Shown here piece by piece: positions 9,472 to 16,587 of a stretch of DNA of 64,000 bases. Source of the DNA: Erythrobacter sp. GTDB taxonomy: Bacteria > Pseudomonadota > Alphaproteobacteria > Sphingomonadales > Sphingomonadaceae. How positions within the stretch are numbered: position 1 is the first letter of the stretch; each line of letters begins with the position of its first letter. The stretch spans positions 682,001 to 746,000 of the forward strand of contig JAACTB010000007.1 in assembly GCA_009993605.1 (NCBI GenBank). The letters are read 5' to 3'. The notes under the pieces were generated by a model. The model did no database searches and was not told the DNA's origin. It saw nothing but the letters and a program-made list of their open reading frames with translations. The position numbers and the translations under genes are program-made.

Positions 9472-9497
9472 GGCGCGACTTTGCAGCGCCGCACGCT

Positions 9498-9585
9498 CTA
9501 CCGCAAGCTCACCACGTCTTTTGCGCGTGGTCTACCGCAAGCTCACCACGTCTTTTGCGCGTGGTCTACCGCAAGCTCACCACGT
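9498..9585. repeat. 34-bp tandem repeat, two full copies and one 20-bp partial copy
   Basis: Copies span 9498-9531 and 9532-9565; a third begins at 9566 and breaks off at 9585. The third copy is the end of the decarboxylase gene: read on minus, each unit contains codons for VVSLR and a TAG. The sequence therefore looks like tandem duplication of that gene's 3' end. Each full unit also carries an ACCACG/CGTGGT stem of 6 bp that could fold in RNA. Confidence 0.9.
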
Positions 9586-10813
9586 TATCGCTCGCCACGC
9601 GGGCGCGGCTGCCGTCGTAGAGGCTGGCCATCGGCTCGTCCTCGACCACCACGTGCCGGGTCGCTCCGAAGCCGTTGAAGTCGGTCTTCATCGCCGCGCC
9701 GTAGGCGCCGAGCATCCCGATCTCGATATAGTCGCCCGCCTGGATGTCCGACGGCAGGACGAAGGGTCCCTGCATGTAGTCCGCATCGTCGCAGGTCGGC
9801 CCGTAGAAGGCGAAATCCATGTCCGGCTTGATAAGGTCGTCTTCCAGCGCGCGGACGGGGAATTTCCACGCCACATGCGCGGCATCGAACAGCGCGCCAT
9901 AGGCGCCGTCATTGATGTAGAGTTCCTCGCCCCGGCGCTTTTCGACGCGCACGATCAGGCTCGAATATTCCGCACACAACGCCCGGCCCGGCTCGCACCA
10001 CAATTCGGCGTTGTAGGCGATGGGTAGCGCGTAGAAATGCTGGTGGATCAGCGCGAAATAGTCTTCGAGCGGCGGCGGTTCGAGGCCGGGATAGACGCTC
10101 GGAAAGCCGCCGCCGACATCGACCATGTCGATCACGACCGACGCTTCGGCGATCGCCGCGCGGGTGCGGTCCAGCGCCTGGACGAAGGCGAACGGCGTCA
10201 TCGCCTGGCTGCCGACATGGAAGCACACGCCCAGCCAATCGGCATATTGACGCGCCTCGCGCAGCAGCAGCGGCGCTTCGGTCAAATCGCAGCCGAATTT
10301 CGATGCGAGCGAAAGTTCGGAATATTCGCTCGAGACGCGCAGGCGGATGCACAGGCGCAGATCGCGCGCGGCCGTGCCGTCATCGCCGCGGGTCGCTTCG
10401 ACGATCTTCGCCAGCTCTTCCGACGAATCGAGGCTGAACGTGCGCACGCCGTGTTCGAAATAGGCCTCACGGATCGCGCCGGGGGCCTTGATCGGGTGCA
10501 TGAAGCACAGCGTGGCGTCGGGCAGCAGGCCGCGCACCAGCCGTACTTCGGTAATCGACGCGACGTCGTAATGCGTCACGCCGCTGTCCCACAGCACGCT
10601 GATCAGGTCGGGCGAGGGATTCGCCTTCACCGCATAAAGCGACTTGCCAGGAAATTTCTCGACGAAGAACCGCGCCGCGCGCGCCGCAGCGTGGGGGCGG
10701 TTCAGAATGACGGGTTCGTCCGGCGAAAGGGCGCGGATTACCGCCTTGGCGTCAGGGAAATGCTGCAATTCAAGGGACCCCCTAAACAGCCCTTTCGGGC
10801 CATGAAACGACAA
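9566..10813 (-). CDS. ornithine/lysine decarboxylase, group IV alanine-racemase fold
   Basis: PLP-dependent decarboxylase making putrescine (or cadaverine), the entry point of polyamine synthesis. The 415-residue protein has the PLP lysine in YAVKANP (K63), VGSQ and GGGFPSVYPG phosphate-binding glycines, CEPGRALC, and the cross-subunit catalytic cysteine in YGPTCDDADY. The eukaryotic-type ODC fold and neighbouring CASDC and CASDH genes support a spermidine role. No ATG precedes the conserved start: TTG at 10813 gives the longest product, and a TTG near 10770 in LELQHFPDAK is an alternative with upstream AGGGGG. The last codons lie in the tandem repeat. Confidence 0.93.
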   Translation of the reverse strand: MSFHGPKGLFRGSLELQHFPDAKAVIRALSPDEPVILNRPHAAARAARFFVEKFPGKSLYAVKANPSPDLISVLWDSGVTHYDVASITEVRLVRGLLPDATLCFMHPIKAPGAIREAYFEHGVRTFSLDSSEELAKIVEATRGDDGTAARDLRLCIRLRVSSEYSELSLASKFGCDLTEAPLLLREARQYADWLGVCFHVGSQAMTPFAFVQALDRTRAAIAEASVVIDMVDVGGGFPSVYPGLEPPPLEDYFALIHQHFYALPIAYNAELWCEPGRALCAEYSSLIVRVEKRRGEELYINDGAYGALFDAAHVAWKFPVRALEDDLIKPDMDFAFYGPTCDDADYMQGPFVLPSDIQAGDYIEIGMLGAYGAAMKTDFNGFGATRHVVVEDEPMASLYDGSRARVASDNVVSLR

Positions 10814-10983
10814 GCTGCCTTGCGGTTAGGAAGGGTCCTTGGGGCAGCGGGAGCGGCGCGTATATAGGCTGCATCATGAAACGCAAGTGAATACCCCAAC
10901 GGTTCGGCGCAAGGTTTGGACGGATGCGGCGATGCTTGGATGCGGTGGGCCGTTCGGACAGCGATCGCCGCCCGGGCCAGGCG

Positions 10984-12156
10984 TCAGGATAGCCGGTTGC
11001 GAAATTCCTCGTAACCGAATTCGCGCACGCATTCGAGCTGGTCGCTCTCGCTGTCCCACAGCCAGATCGAAGGCAGCGGCACGCCGTTGAAGGTGTTCGT
11101 CTTGACCATGGAATAATGCGCCTGGTCGAGAAAGGCGACACGCTGTCCCGACTCGTTCGGAACGGGCAGCGAATAATCGCCGATCACGTCGCCCGCGAGA
11201 CAGGATGGCCCGCCAAGCCTGACGGGGGCCTCGCCCGGCTGTTCGCCCAGCATCGCAGGACGGTACGGCGCCTCGATCACGTCTGGCATATGGCAGGTGG
11301 CCGATACGTCGAGAATCGCGAAGGGCACTTCGTTGGTTCCGGTGTCGAGGATGGTGCCGACGAGGATGCCCGCATCGAGCGCTACCGCCTCACCCGGTTC
11401 GAGATAGATCTCGGCGCCCGAATCCTCCTTCGCATCCTTCAGAAATTCCACCAATTCGTCGCGCTGATAGTCGGCGCGGGTGATATGGTGACCGCCGCCC
11501 ATATTGATCCATGTCAACTGGCCGAACCACGGTTCGATCGCATCGAACACCTTGTCCCAGGTCCGGTGGAGCGGCTCGAAATCCTGCTCGCACAGATTGT
11601 GGAAATGGATGCCGTCGATCCCCTCCATCATTTCGGGCGTCAGCTGATCGATGGGAAATCCAAGACGGCTGCCGGGGCTCGACGGATCGTAACGCGGCAC
11701 CTCGCCGGTCGGGACCTGCGGGTTGAGGCGCAGGCCGACATCGAAACTCTGCCCCGAAGCGCGTGCGTTTTCGAGGATCAAAGCGGCCCGCTCGATCTGC
11801 TGCGGCGAATTGAAGATGACGTGGTCGGACAGGCGGATGACCTCGTCCAGATCTTCCGGCTTGTAGGCGGCACAATAGGTGCTGATCTCGCCATCGTAAA
11901 ACTCGCTCGCGAGACGGGCTTCGTAGAGGCCGGAGGTGCAGACCCCGTCGAGATACTCCCCGATGATCGGCGCGGCGGAGAACATGCTGAAAGCCTTCAG
12001 CGCGGACAGCATCTTGATATCCGCCGCGTCGCGAATGTCGGCCAGCACCTGACAATTCGCGCGAAGCTTTGCGGCGTCAACGACGAAAGCGGGGCTGTCG
12101 ACGCGTGACAGGTCGAATTGGGCAAAAGCGCCCGGATCGCCGGCTCTGGTTTCCAT
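10984..12156 (-). CDS. nspC: carboxy(nor)spermidine decarboxylase (CASDC)
   Basis: Decarboxylates carboxyspermidine or carboxynorspermidine to spermidine or norspermidine, the last step of the SAM-independent polyamine route. The product is about 390 residues, alanine-racemase-fold PLP enzyme, with the PLP lysine in MLSALKAFSMF, VCTSGLYEARLA, INMGGGHHIT and a CHMPDVIEAPYRP segment containing the catalytic cysteine. The ATG at 12156 is preferred; a GTG at 12183 in frame lies inside the left arm of the inverted-repeat element, so that element abuts this gene's 5' end by 22 bp. Its natural partner, CASDH, lies beyond the element. Confidence 0.93.
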   Translation of the reverse strand: METRAGDPGAFAQFDLSRVDSPAFVVDAAKLRANCQVLADIRDAADIKMLSALKAFSMFSAAPIIGEYLDGVCTSGLYEARLASEFYDGEISTYCAAYKPEDLDEVIRLSDHVIFNSPQQIERAALILENARASGQSFDVGLRLNPQVPTGEVPRYDPSSPGSRLGFPIDQLTPEMMEGIDGIHFHNLCEQDFEPLHRTWDKVFDAIEPWFGQLTWINMGGGHHITRADYQRDELVEFLKDAKEDSGAEIYLEPGEAVALDAGILVGTILDTGTNEVPFAILDVSATCHMPDVIEAPYRPAMLGEQPGEAPVRLGGPSCLAGDVIGDYSLPVPNESGQRVAFLDQAHYSMVKTNTFNGVPLPSIWLWDSESDQLECVREFGYEEFRNRLS

Positions 12157-12178
12157 CGGTGGTACGCCTTTATCTGGT

Positions 12179-12202
12179 TTCACACGAAGACACGAAGATG
12201 TC
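12179..12202 (+). repeat. left inverted repeat of the GxxExxY unit
   Basis: 24-bp arm containing two offset copies of ACACGAAG. It is the exact reverse complement of 12606-12629. It holds the stop of the restored GxxExxY frame (12201-12203 partly) and the in-frame GTG at 12183 upstream of nspC. Confidence 0.9.
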
Positions 12203-12610
12203 AGCGCGTCGGGATCGTTCCGTAATAATCATTGGCGATGCGCCGCAGGCCGTCCTTGAAAGTGGCTTGCCCAAAATTCATGAGCAGGCCGAGCGGCAAA
12301 TTCGCTAAGCGCAGATAGGTCAAAACCTTTTTCCATGCACCGGCCCCAATCGCTCGATCGACTTCAGTTCGACAATCAACCGATTCTCTATCAAAAGATC
12401 GATCTTGAACGCATTGTCGATGACAATGCCATCATGCCGCAACGGCATGGAGACTTGGCGAGCAACCTTGATTCCTCGTCGCTCCAGCACCACCGCAATC
12501 AACGCTTCGTAAGCGCTTTCGAGAAGCCCCGGTCCAAGCTCGCAATGCAATCGAAAACCGCAATCGATTACGATACGAGCAAGCTCCTCCAGATCGGCAT
12601 CGCCGGACAT
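12201..12610 (-). pseudogene. GxxExxY family protein, split by a -1 frameshift
   Basis: Small protein family with a predicted PD-(D/E)XK nuclease-like core. The first frame (12610 down to 12320) encodes 96 residues with the eponymous GLLESAY (28-34) and a D71...E81-L-K83 pattern, then stops right after VHGKRF. A run of five A (minus strand, 12332-12328) marks the break. Slipping back one base after GGA AAA restores 42 more codons (KVLTYLRL...LMNFGQATFKDGLRRI) to a stop at 12203-12201, giving the family-typical 136 residues. So this is either a one-base deletion or -1 slippage at the A run. It is oriented like the flanking polyamine genes. Confidence 0.8.
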
Positions 12611-12629
12611 CTTCGTGTCTTCGTGTGAA
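12606..12629 (-). repeat. right inverted repeat of the GxxExxY unit
   Basis: 24-bp arm, exact reverse complement of 12179-12202. The ATG of the GxxExxY gene (12610-12608) lies in its inner end. The outer end is 10 bp from the stop of the CASDH gene. Confidence 0.9.
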
Positions 12630-12638
12630 CCGAAACGA

Positions 12639-13850
12639 CTAGAAATCCACCGGCCCGTCGAGTTCCTTGACCTGCCAGGGCAGGCCGTGGTCGTTGAGCA
12701 TATCCATGAAGGGGTCGGGGTCCATCTGCTCCATGTTGAAGACGCCGTCGCCTTCCCATGTGCCCTGCACCATCATGGCCGATCCGATCATGGCAGGCAC
12801 ACCGGTGGTGTAGCTGACCGCCTGATTGCCGGTCTCTTCGTAGGCCGCTTCGTGCGAACAGATATTGTTGATGTAAAAGGTCTTCTCTCCCGACCCGTCC
12901 AGCGCCTCGCCGGTCGCGATGACGCCGATATTGGTGTTGCCCTTGGTCGTCTCGCCCAGCGTTTCGGGCTTGGGCAAGACCGCGGCGAGGAACTGGAGCG
13001 GGATGATTTCCTTGCCCTGATACTTGACCGGATCGATCCGGGTCATGCCGACATTCTGCAACACGGTCAGGTGCTTGATGTATTCATCCCCGAACGTCAT
13101 CCAGAACCGCGCGCGTTCCAGTTCCGGGTTGAACTTGGCGAGGCTCTCCAGCTCCTCGTGATACATCATGTACATGTTCTTCTTGCCGACGGCTTCGAAG
13201 TCGAACTCGACCTTCTTGGCCATTGCCGGGGTCTCGACGAATTCGCCGTTTTCCCAGTGGCGGGCGGGCGCGGTCACTTCGCGGATGTTGATCTCGGGAT
13301 TGAAATTGGTGGCGAAGGCCTGCCCGTGATCGCCGCCATTGCAGTCGAGAATGTCGAGCTGGCGGATGGTCTTCAGCTTGTGCTTCTTGAGCCACATGGT
13401 GAAGACGCTGGTGACACCCGGATCGAAGCCGGAGCCGAGCAGAGCCATCAGCCCCGCTTCCTTGAAGCGGTCGTGATAGGCCCATTGCCAATGATATTCG
13501 AACTTGGCCTCGTCCTTGGGTTCGTAATTCGCCGTATCGAGATAATCGACGCCCGCTTCGAGGCAGGCGTCCATGATCGGCAGATCCTGATAGGGAAGCG
13601 CGAGATTGACGACGAGGCTGGGCTCGACCTTGCGGATCAGATTGACCATCGCCGGAACTTCCTCGGCATCGATCTCGTAGGTCGCGACATCGACGCCGGT
13701 GCGCTCCTTCACGCTCTTCGCGATGGCATCGCATTTCGATTTGGTGCGGCTGGCAAGATGGATCTCGGGGAAGATATCCTTGTTCATCGCCATCTTGTGG
13801 ACGCACACGCTGCTGACGCCGCCCGCGCCGATTACCAGAACTGTCGACAT
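12639..13850 (-). CDS. carboxy(nor)spermidine dehydrogenase/synthase (CASDH), saccharopine dehydrogenase family
   Basis: Condenses aspartate semialdehyde with putrescine (or diaminopropane) and reduces the imine with NADPH to carboxyspermidine, the substrate of the CASDC encoded downstream. The 403-residue protein opens with the Rossmann loop VLVIGAGGVSSVCVHKMA, followed by LASRTKSK (NADP discrimination) and LLGSGFDPGVTSVF. Length and these motifs fit CASDH better than lysine-forming saccharopine dehydrogenase, and the neighbouring CASDC settles it. The gene is first of the minus-strand polyamine block. The GxxExxY unit separates it from nspC. Confidence 0.9.
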   Translation of the reverse strand: MSTVLVIGAGGVSSVCVHKMAMNKDIFPEIHLASRTKSKCDAIAKSVKERTGVDVATYEIDAEEVPAMVNLIRKVEPSLVVNLALPYQDLPIMDACLEAGVDYLDTANYEPKDEAKFEYHWQWAYHDRFKEAGLMALLGSGFDPGVTSVFTMWLKKHKLKTIRQLDILDCNGGDHGQAFATNFNPEINIREVTAPARHWENGEFVETPAMAKKVEFDFEAVGKKNMYMMYHEELESLAKFNPELERARFWMTFGDEYIKHLTVLQNVGMTRIDPVKYQGKEIIPLQFLAAVLPKPETLGETTKGNTNIGVIATGEALDGSGEKTFYINNICSHEAAYEETGNQAVSYTTGVPAMIGSAMMVQGTWEGDGVFNMEQMDPDPFMDMLNDHGLPWQVKELDGPVDF

Positions 13851-13884
13851 AATCTGCTTCTCCGAATTCGAATCTTGCCGGTTC

Positions 13885-13903
13885 CCTAGCGAAATGCGCT
13901 AGG
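13885..13903 (+). promoter_or_regulatory. hairpin covering the ribosome-binding site of the gene at 13912
   Basis: CCTAGCG (13885-13891) pairs perfectly with CGCTAGG (13897-13903) across a 5-base loop. The AGG at 13901-13903 is the only Shine-Dalgarno-like sequence for the ATG at 13912, so folding would hide it. The site lies in the 61-bp divergent gap to the CASDH gene and could equally be a palindromic DNA site. Confidence 0.4.
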
Positions 13904-13911
13904 TCCGCCAA

Positions 13912-14892
13912 ATGATCCAAGGCGAACCGACCCCCACCCCTCTTTCCGACCCTATGCCGACCCGCGTCGGCGTGCTCGCCGCAGCGCGATCGATCGCGGA
14001 TATTCTCCGGCCGACGCCGCTGCTCCCCGTCGAGATTTCGGGCACGCGCTGCCATATCAAGGCCGAGAGCCTCCAGCCGATCGGCGCCTTCAAGATCAGG
14101 GGCGGCTGGTGGCGGCTCGTCAATCTCACCGCGGAAGAAAGAGCGCGCGGCGTCGTCGCGGTGTCGAGCGGCAATCATGCGCAGGGCGTCGCTTGGGCGG
14201 CGCGCAGGCTCGGGATCGGGGCGACCATCGTGATGCCGCGCAACGCCCCGCAGGTGAAGCTCGAGGCGACGCGCGCGCTGGGCGCCGAGATCGTACTCTA
14301 CGATCGTCCGGGCGAGGACCGGGACGAGGTTGCCGCCGCGCTGATCGCGGAAACCGGCGCCACGCTGGTCCATGCGTTCGGAGACAGCTGGGTCATCGAA
14401 GGACAGGGCAGCGCGGGCACTGAGATTACGGCGCAACTCGGCCGGGCGCCGGAACGGATCGTGGTCTGCTGCGGCGGCGGAGGGCTGGCGGCGGGACTTT
14501 CGCTCGCCTGCCCGGACAGTGCAATCCATGTGGTCGAACCGCATGGCTGGGACATGGTCGGGCAAGCACTCGAAACAGGGAAGATCGTGCGCGTCGGCGA
14601 TAATCCGCCGACGACGATCTGCGATGCGCTCCAGCCCGATGCGACCAAAGCGATCAATCTGGCGGTCCTGAAGGATCGCGCCGAACCGGGCGTGACGGTG
14701 ACCGATGCCGAAATCCGCACAGCGCAGCGCTTCGCTTTCTCCCATTGCAATCTCGTCGTCGAACCGGGCGGCGCGGCGGCGCTGGCGGCGGCGCTGGCGG
14801 GGAAGGTTCCTTTGAGCGAGAACACGGTGATCATGGTGACGGGCGGCAATTGCGACCCCGCGCGGTTCGCCGAGACGCTGATCGGTCGGTAA
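13912..14892 (+). CDS. threonine/serine dehydratase-like PLP enzyme
   Basis: Fold-type II PLP enzyme, 326 residues. The Schiff-base lysine lies in GAFKIRGGWW, VSSGNHAQGVAWAA is the substrate-binding loop, and CCGGGGLAAGLSLA binds the cofactor phosphate. There is no C-terminal ACT domain, so it is like catabolic threonine deaminases or serine racemases rather than the feedback-regulated IlvA. ATG at 13912 is used; ATG at 13954 is possible. It is transcribed away from the polyamine block and ends just before a REP-like palindrome. Confidence 0.9.
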   Translation: MIQGEPTPTPLSDPMPTRVGVLAAARSIADILRPTPLLPVEISGTRCHIKAESLQPIGAFKIRGGWWRLVNLTAEERARGVVAVSSGNHAQGVAWAARRLGIGATIVMPRNAPQVKLEATRALGAEIVLYDRPGEDRDEVAAALIAETGATLVHAFGDSWVIEGQGSAGTEITAQLGRAPERIVVCCGGGGLAAGLSLACPDSAIHVVEPHGWDMVGQALETGKIVRVGDNPPTTICDALQPDATKAINLAVLKDRAEPGVTVTDAEIRTAQRFAFSHCNLVVEPGGAAALAAALAGKVPLSENTVIMVTGGNCDPARFAETLIGR

Positions 14893-14900
14893 GGACGCTC

Positions 14901-14986
14901 CTGGATTGCCGCGCGCCTGCGCCGCTCGCAATGACGAAGATTGGGACTGCCTGTCTCGTCATTGCGAGCGCAGCGAAGCAATCCAG
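14901..14986. repeat. REP-like long interrupted palindrome
   Basis: Nested inverted arms: CTGGATTGC (14901-14909) with GCAATCCAG (14978-14986), and GCTCGCAATGACGA (14923-14936) with its exact complement at 14956-14969. The right half, CATTGCGAGCGCAGCGAAGC, matches, from memory, a dispersed repeat of many alphaproteobacteria. It sits between the dehydratase-like gene and the promoter of the MAPEG gene and may act as a transcript end or as a nucleoid or repair site. Confidence 0.8.
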
Positions 14987-15038
14987 TGCGAATAGGCGCT
15001 AATTCCCGAGGAGGGCACTGCGCTCGCGTCGTTAGGAT

Positions 15039-15066
15039 TTGACAGGGTTTCGCGCGGCCCTAGGTT
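15039..15066 (+). promoter_or_regulatory. sigma70-type promoter of the MAPEG gene
   Basis: A perfect TTGACA at 15039-15044 is followed 16 bp later by TAGGTT at 15061-15066. The ATG at 15091 has GGGAGAG as ribosome site. Spacing and sequence fit a housekeeping promoter; the transcript start is not proven. Confidence 0.55.
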
Positions 15067-15090
15067 CGCGCGCAACAGGGAGAGAATATA

Positions 15091-15534
15091 ATGCAGGCCC
15101 AAATGCTCGCACCCGCCGCCGTGCTGGTCGCCTGGTCGATCGTCATGCTGTTCTGGATGGCGTTCACCCGCCTGCCCGCCATGGCGAAAGGCGGCGGTCT
15201 GAAGGGCGCGAAGCCGGGCGGGCGCGGACAGGATCTCGAAGGGGTGATCCCCGACCGGATCAATTGGAAGGCGCATAATTACGCGCATCTGATGGAACAG
15301 CCGACGCTTTTCTACGCCGCAGTGGTCATCATCGCGATCATGGGCCCCGGCGCGCTCGATCCGGTGTTCGCCTGGATCTATGTCGCGATCAGGATCGTCC
15401 ATTCGATCTGGCAGGCGACCGTCAATATCGTGTCGGTGCGGTTCCTGCTGTTCCTGCTCTCGACGCTGGCGCTGATCTGCCTCGCCTGGCGCGCGGTGGC
15501 GCTGACGCTATTCGCGGACCCCACGCTACTCTAG
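15091..15534 (+). CDS. MAPEG family integral membrane protein
   Basis: 147-residue four-helix membrane protein of the MAPEG superfamily (membrane-associated proteins in eicosanoid and glutathione metabolism). Helix 1 is at about 8-28. A polar stretch ending in DRINWKAHNYAHLMEQPTLFYA carries the family's conserved Asn-His-Glu-Gln-Pro pattern, and three more helices follow. Bacterial members are often glutathione-dependent detoxification enzymes, but activity is unproven. It is convergent with trxB, with only 2 bp between stops. A second, shorter MAPEG protein is encoded at 52431-52829. Confidence 0.88.
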   Translation: MQAQMLAPAAVLVAWSIVMLFWMAFTRLPAMAKGGGLKGAKPGGRGQDLEGVIPDRINWKAHNYAHLMEQPTLFYAAVVIIAIMGPGALDPVFAWIYVAIRIVHSIWQATVNIVSVRFLLFLLSTLALICLAWRAVALTLFADPTLL

Positions 15535-15536
15535 CG

Positions 15537-16523
15537 CTACTCCGCCGCTTCGACCGCTTCCACATGGCCGTCGAGCTCGATTTCGAGCCCGGCGAGGAAG
15601 CGTTCGGCGTCGAGCGCCGCCATGCAGCCCGTGCCCGCCGCTGTGACGGCCTGGCGATAGGTGTGGTCCATCACGTCACCGCAGGCGAAGACGCCGGGGA
15701 TTTCGGTGCGCGGGGTGCCCGGTTCGACGACGACATAGCCGCCATCGTCGAGCGGAAGCTTGCCCTTCACCAGTTCGGTCGCAGGCGCATGGCCGATCGC
15801 GACGAAGGCGCCGTCCACCTTCAGGTCGCTGCTCGAGCCATCGACCGTATCGCGCAGCGCAAGGTGGGTGAGCCCGCCCGCCAGCGGATCGCCTTCGAAG
15901 CTCTCGACCGCCTTGTTCCAAAGCACGGTGATCTTGGGATGCTTCAGCAGCCGATCCTGCAGGATCTTCTCCGCCCGCAATTCGTCGCGGCGGTGGATCA
16001 GCGTCACGTCGTCGGAATGGTTGGTGAGGTAGAGCGCTTCCTCGACAGCGGTGTTGCCCCCGCCGATTACGGCCACCTTCTTGCCGCGATAGAAGAACCC
16101 GTCGCAGGTCGCGCAGGCCGACACGCCCTTGCCGCCCAGTTCCTGTTCGCCCGGAACGCCCAGCCATTTCGCCTGCGCGCCCGTAGCGATCACCAGCGCA
16201 TCGCCGATATATTCGTCCCCGCTGTCGCCGATGGCGCGAAAAGGGCTGCCGTTTTCGAGGTCGATCTCGACGATCGTGTCCCACAGCATCCGGGTGCCGA
16301 CATGTTCTGCCTGCGCCTTCATCTCCTCCATCAGCCACGGGCCCTGCACCACGTCGCGAAAGCCGGGATAATTCTCGACATCGGTGGTGATCGTCAGCTG
16401 CCCACCGGGCTGGAGGCCCTGGACCACGATCGGCTCCATCATCGCGCGCGCGCCATAGATCGCGGCGGAATAGCCTGCCGGGCCGGAACCGATGATGAGG
16501 AGCTTGGTGCGATGAGTGGCCAT
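15537..16523 (-). CDS. trxB: thioredoxin-disulfide reductase
   Basis: Transfers electrons from NADPH through FAD and a redox disulfide to thioredoxin. The 328-residue protein has the FAD-binding GSGPAGYSAA near the start, the redox-active CATCDG at about 145, the NADPH-binding GGGNTAVEEALYL with HRRDELRAEK, and the C-terminal GDVMDHTYRQAVTAAGTGC FAD segment. The ATG at 16523 gives the standard start (MATHRTKLLIIGSGPAGYSA); the frame is open upstream but meaningless. The C-terminal extension of about 12 acidic residues is unremarkable. Confidence 0.97.
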   Translation of the reverse strand: MATHRTKLLIIGSGPAGYSAAIYGARAMMEPIVVQGLQPGGQLTITTDVENYPGFRDVVQGPWLMEEMKAQAEHVGTRMLWDTIVEIDLENGSPFRAIGDSGDEYIGDALVIATGAQAKWLGVPGEQELGGKGVSACATCDGFFYRGKKVAVIGGGNTAVEEALYLTNHSDDVTLIHRRDELRAEKILQDRLLKHPKITVLWNKAVESFEGDPLAGGLTHLALRDTVDGSSSDLKVDGAFVAIGHAPATELVKGKLPLDDGGYVVVEPGTPRTEIPGVFACGDVMDHTYRQAVTAAGTGCMAALDAERFLAGLEIELDGHVEAVEAAE

Positions 16524-16587
16524 GAAAAATCTCTTGCGAAGGTCTTGGGTTGGATCGGCGGCTATATGGGAAGCGAGGCCGCTTTTG

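Larger units (their letters stand above)
12179..12629. mobile_element. candidate minimal mobile unit: GxxExxY gene between perfect 24-bp inverted repeats
   Basis: Two perfect 24-bp inverted copies bound the unit: 12179-12202 and 12606-12629, core CACGAAGACACGAAGATG on plus at the left. With one base skipped the match extends by two more bases (GG/CC). The only content is one GxxExxY gene. Its start codon lies in one arm and its stop codon in the other, so the repeats delimit it exactly. No transposase is present and no clear target-site duplication was found. I infer a non-autonomous or unknown-mechanism element; direct proof of mobility is lacking. Confidence 0.6.

Noticed and set aside
9498-9585. 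CRISPR array
   Set aside because: Copies are directly adjacent with no spacers and derive from a coding end.
12183-12185. GTG at 12183 as the start of nspC
   Set aside because: It lies in the inverted repeat and adds nine residues not seen in the family; the ATG at 12156 is simpler.
13861-13880. tRNA-like TTCGAATC
   Set aside because: Lies in a 61-bp gap; no acceptor or anticodon stems fit around it.
13084-14931. 615-residue open frame on minus opposite the dehydratase-like gene and in another frame of CASDH
   Set aside because: Both underlying genes are clear; the frame is a GC artefact.
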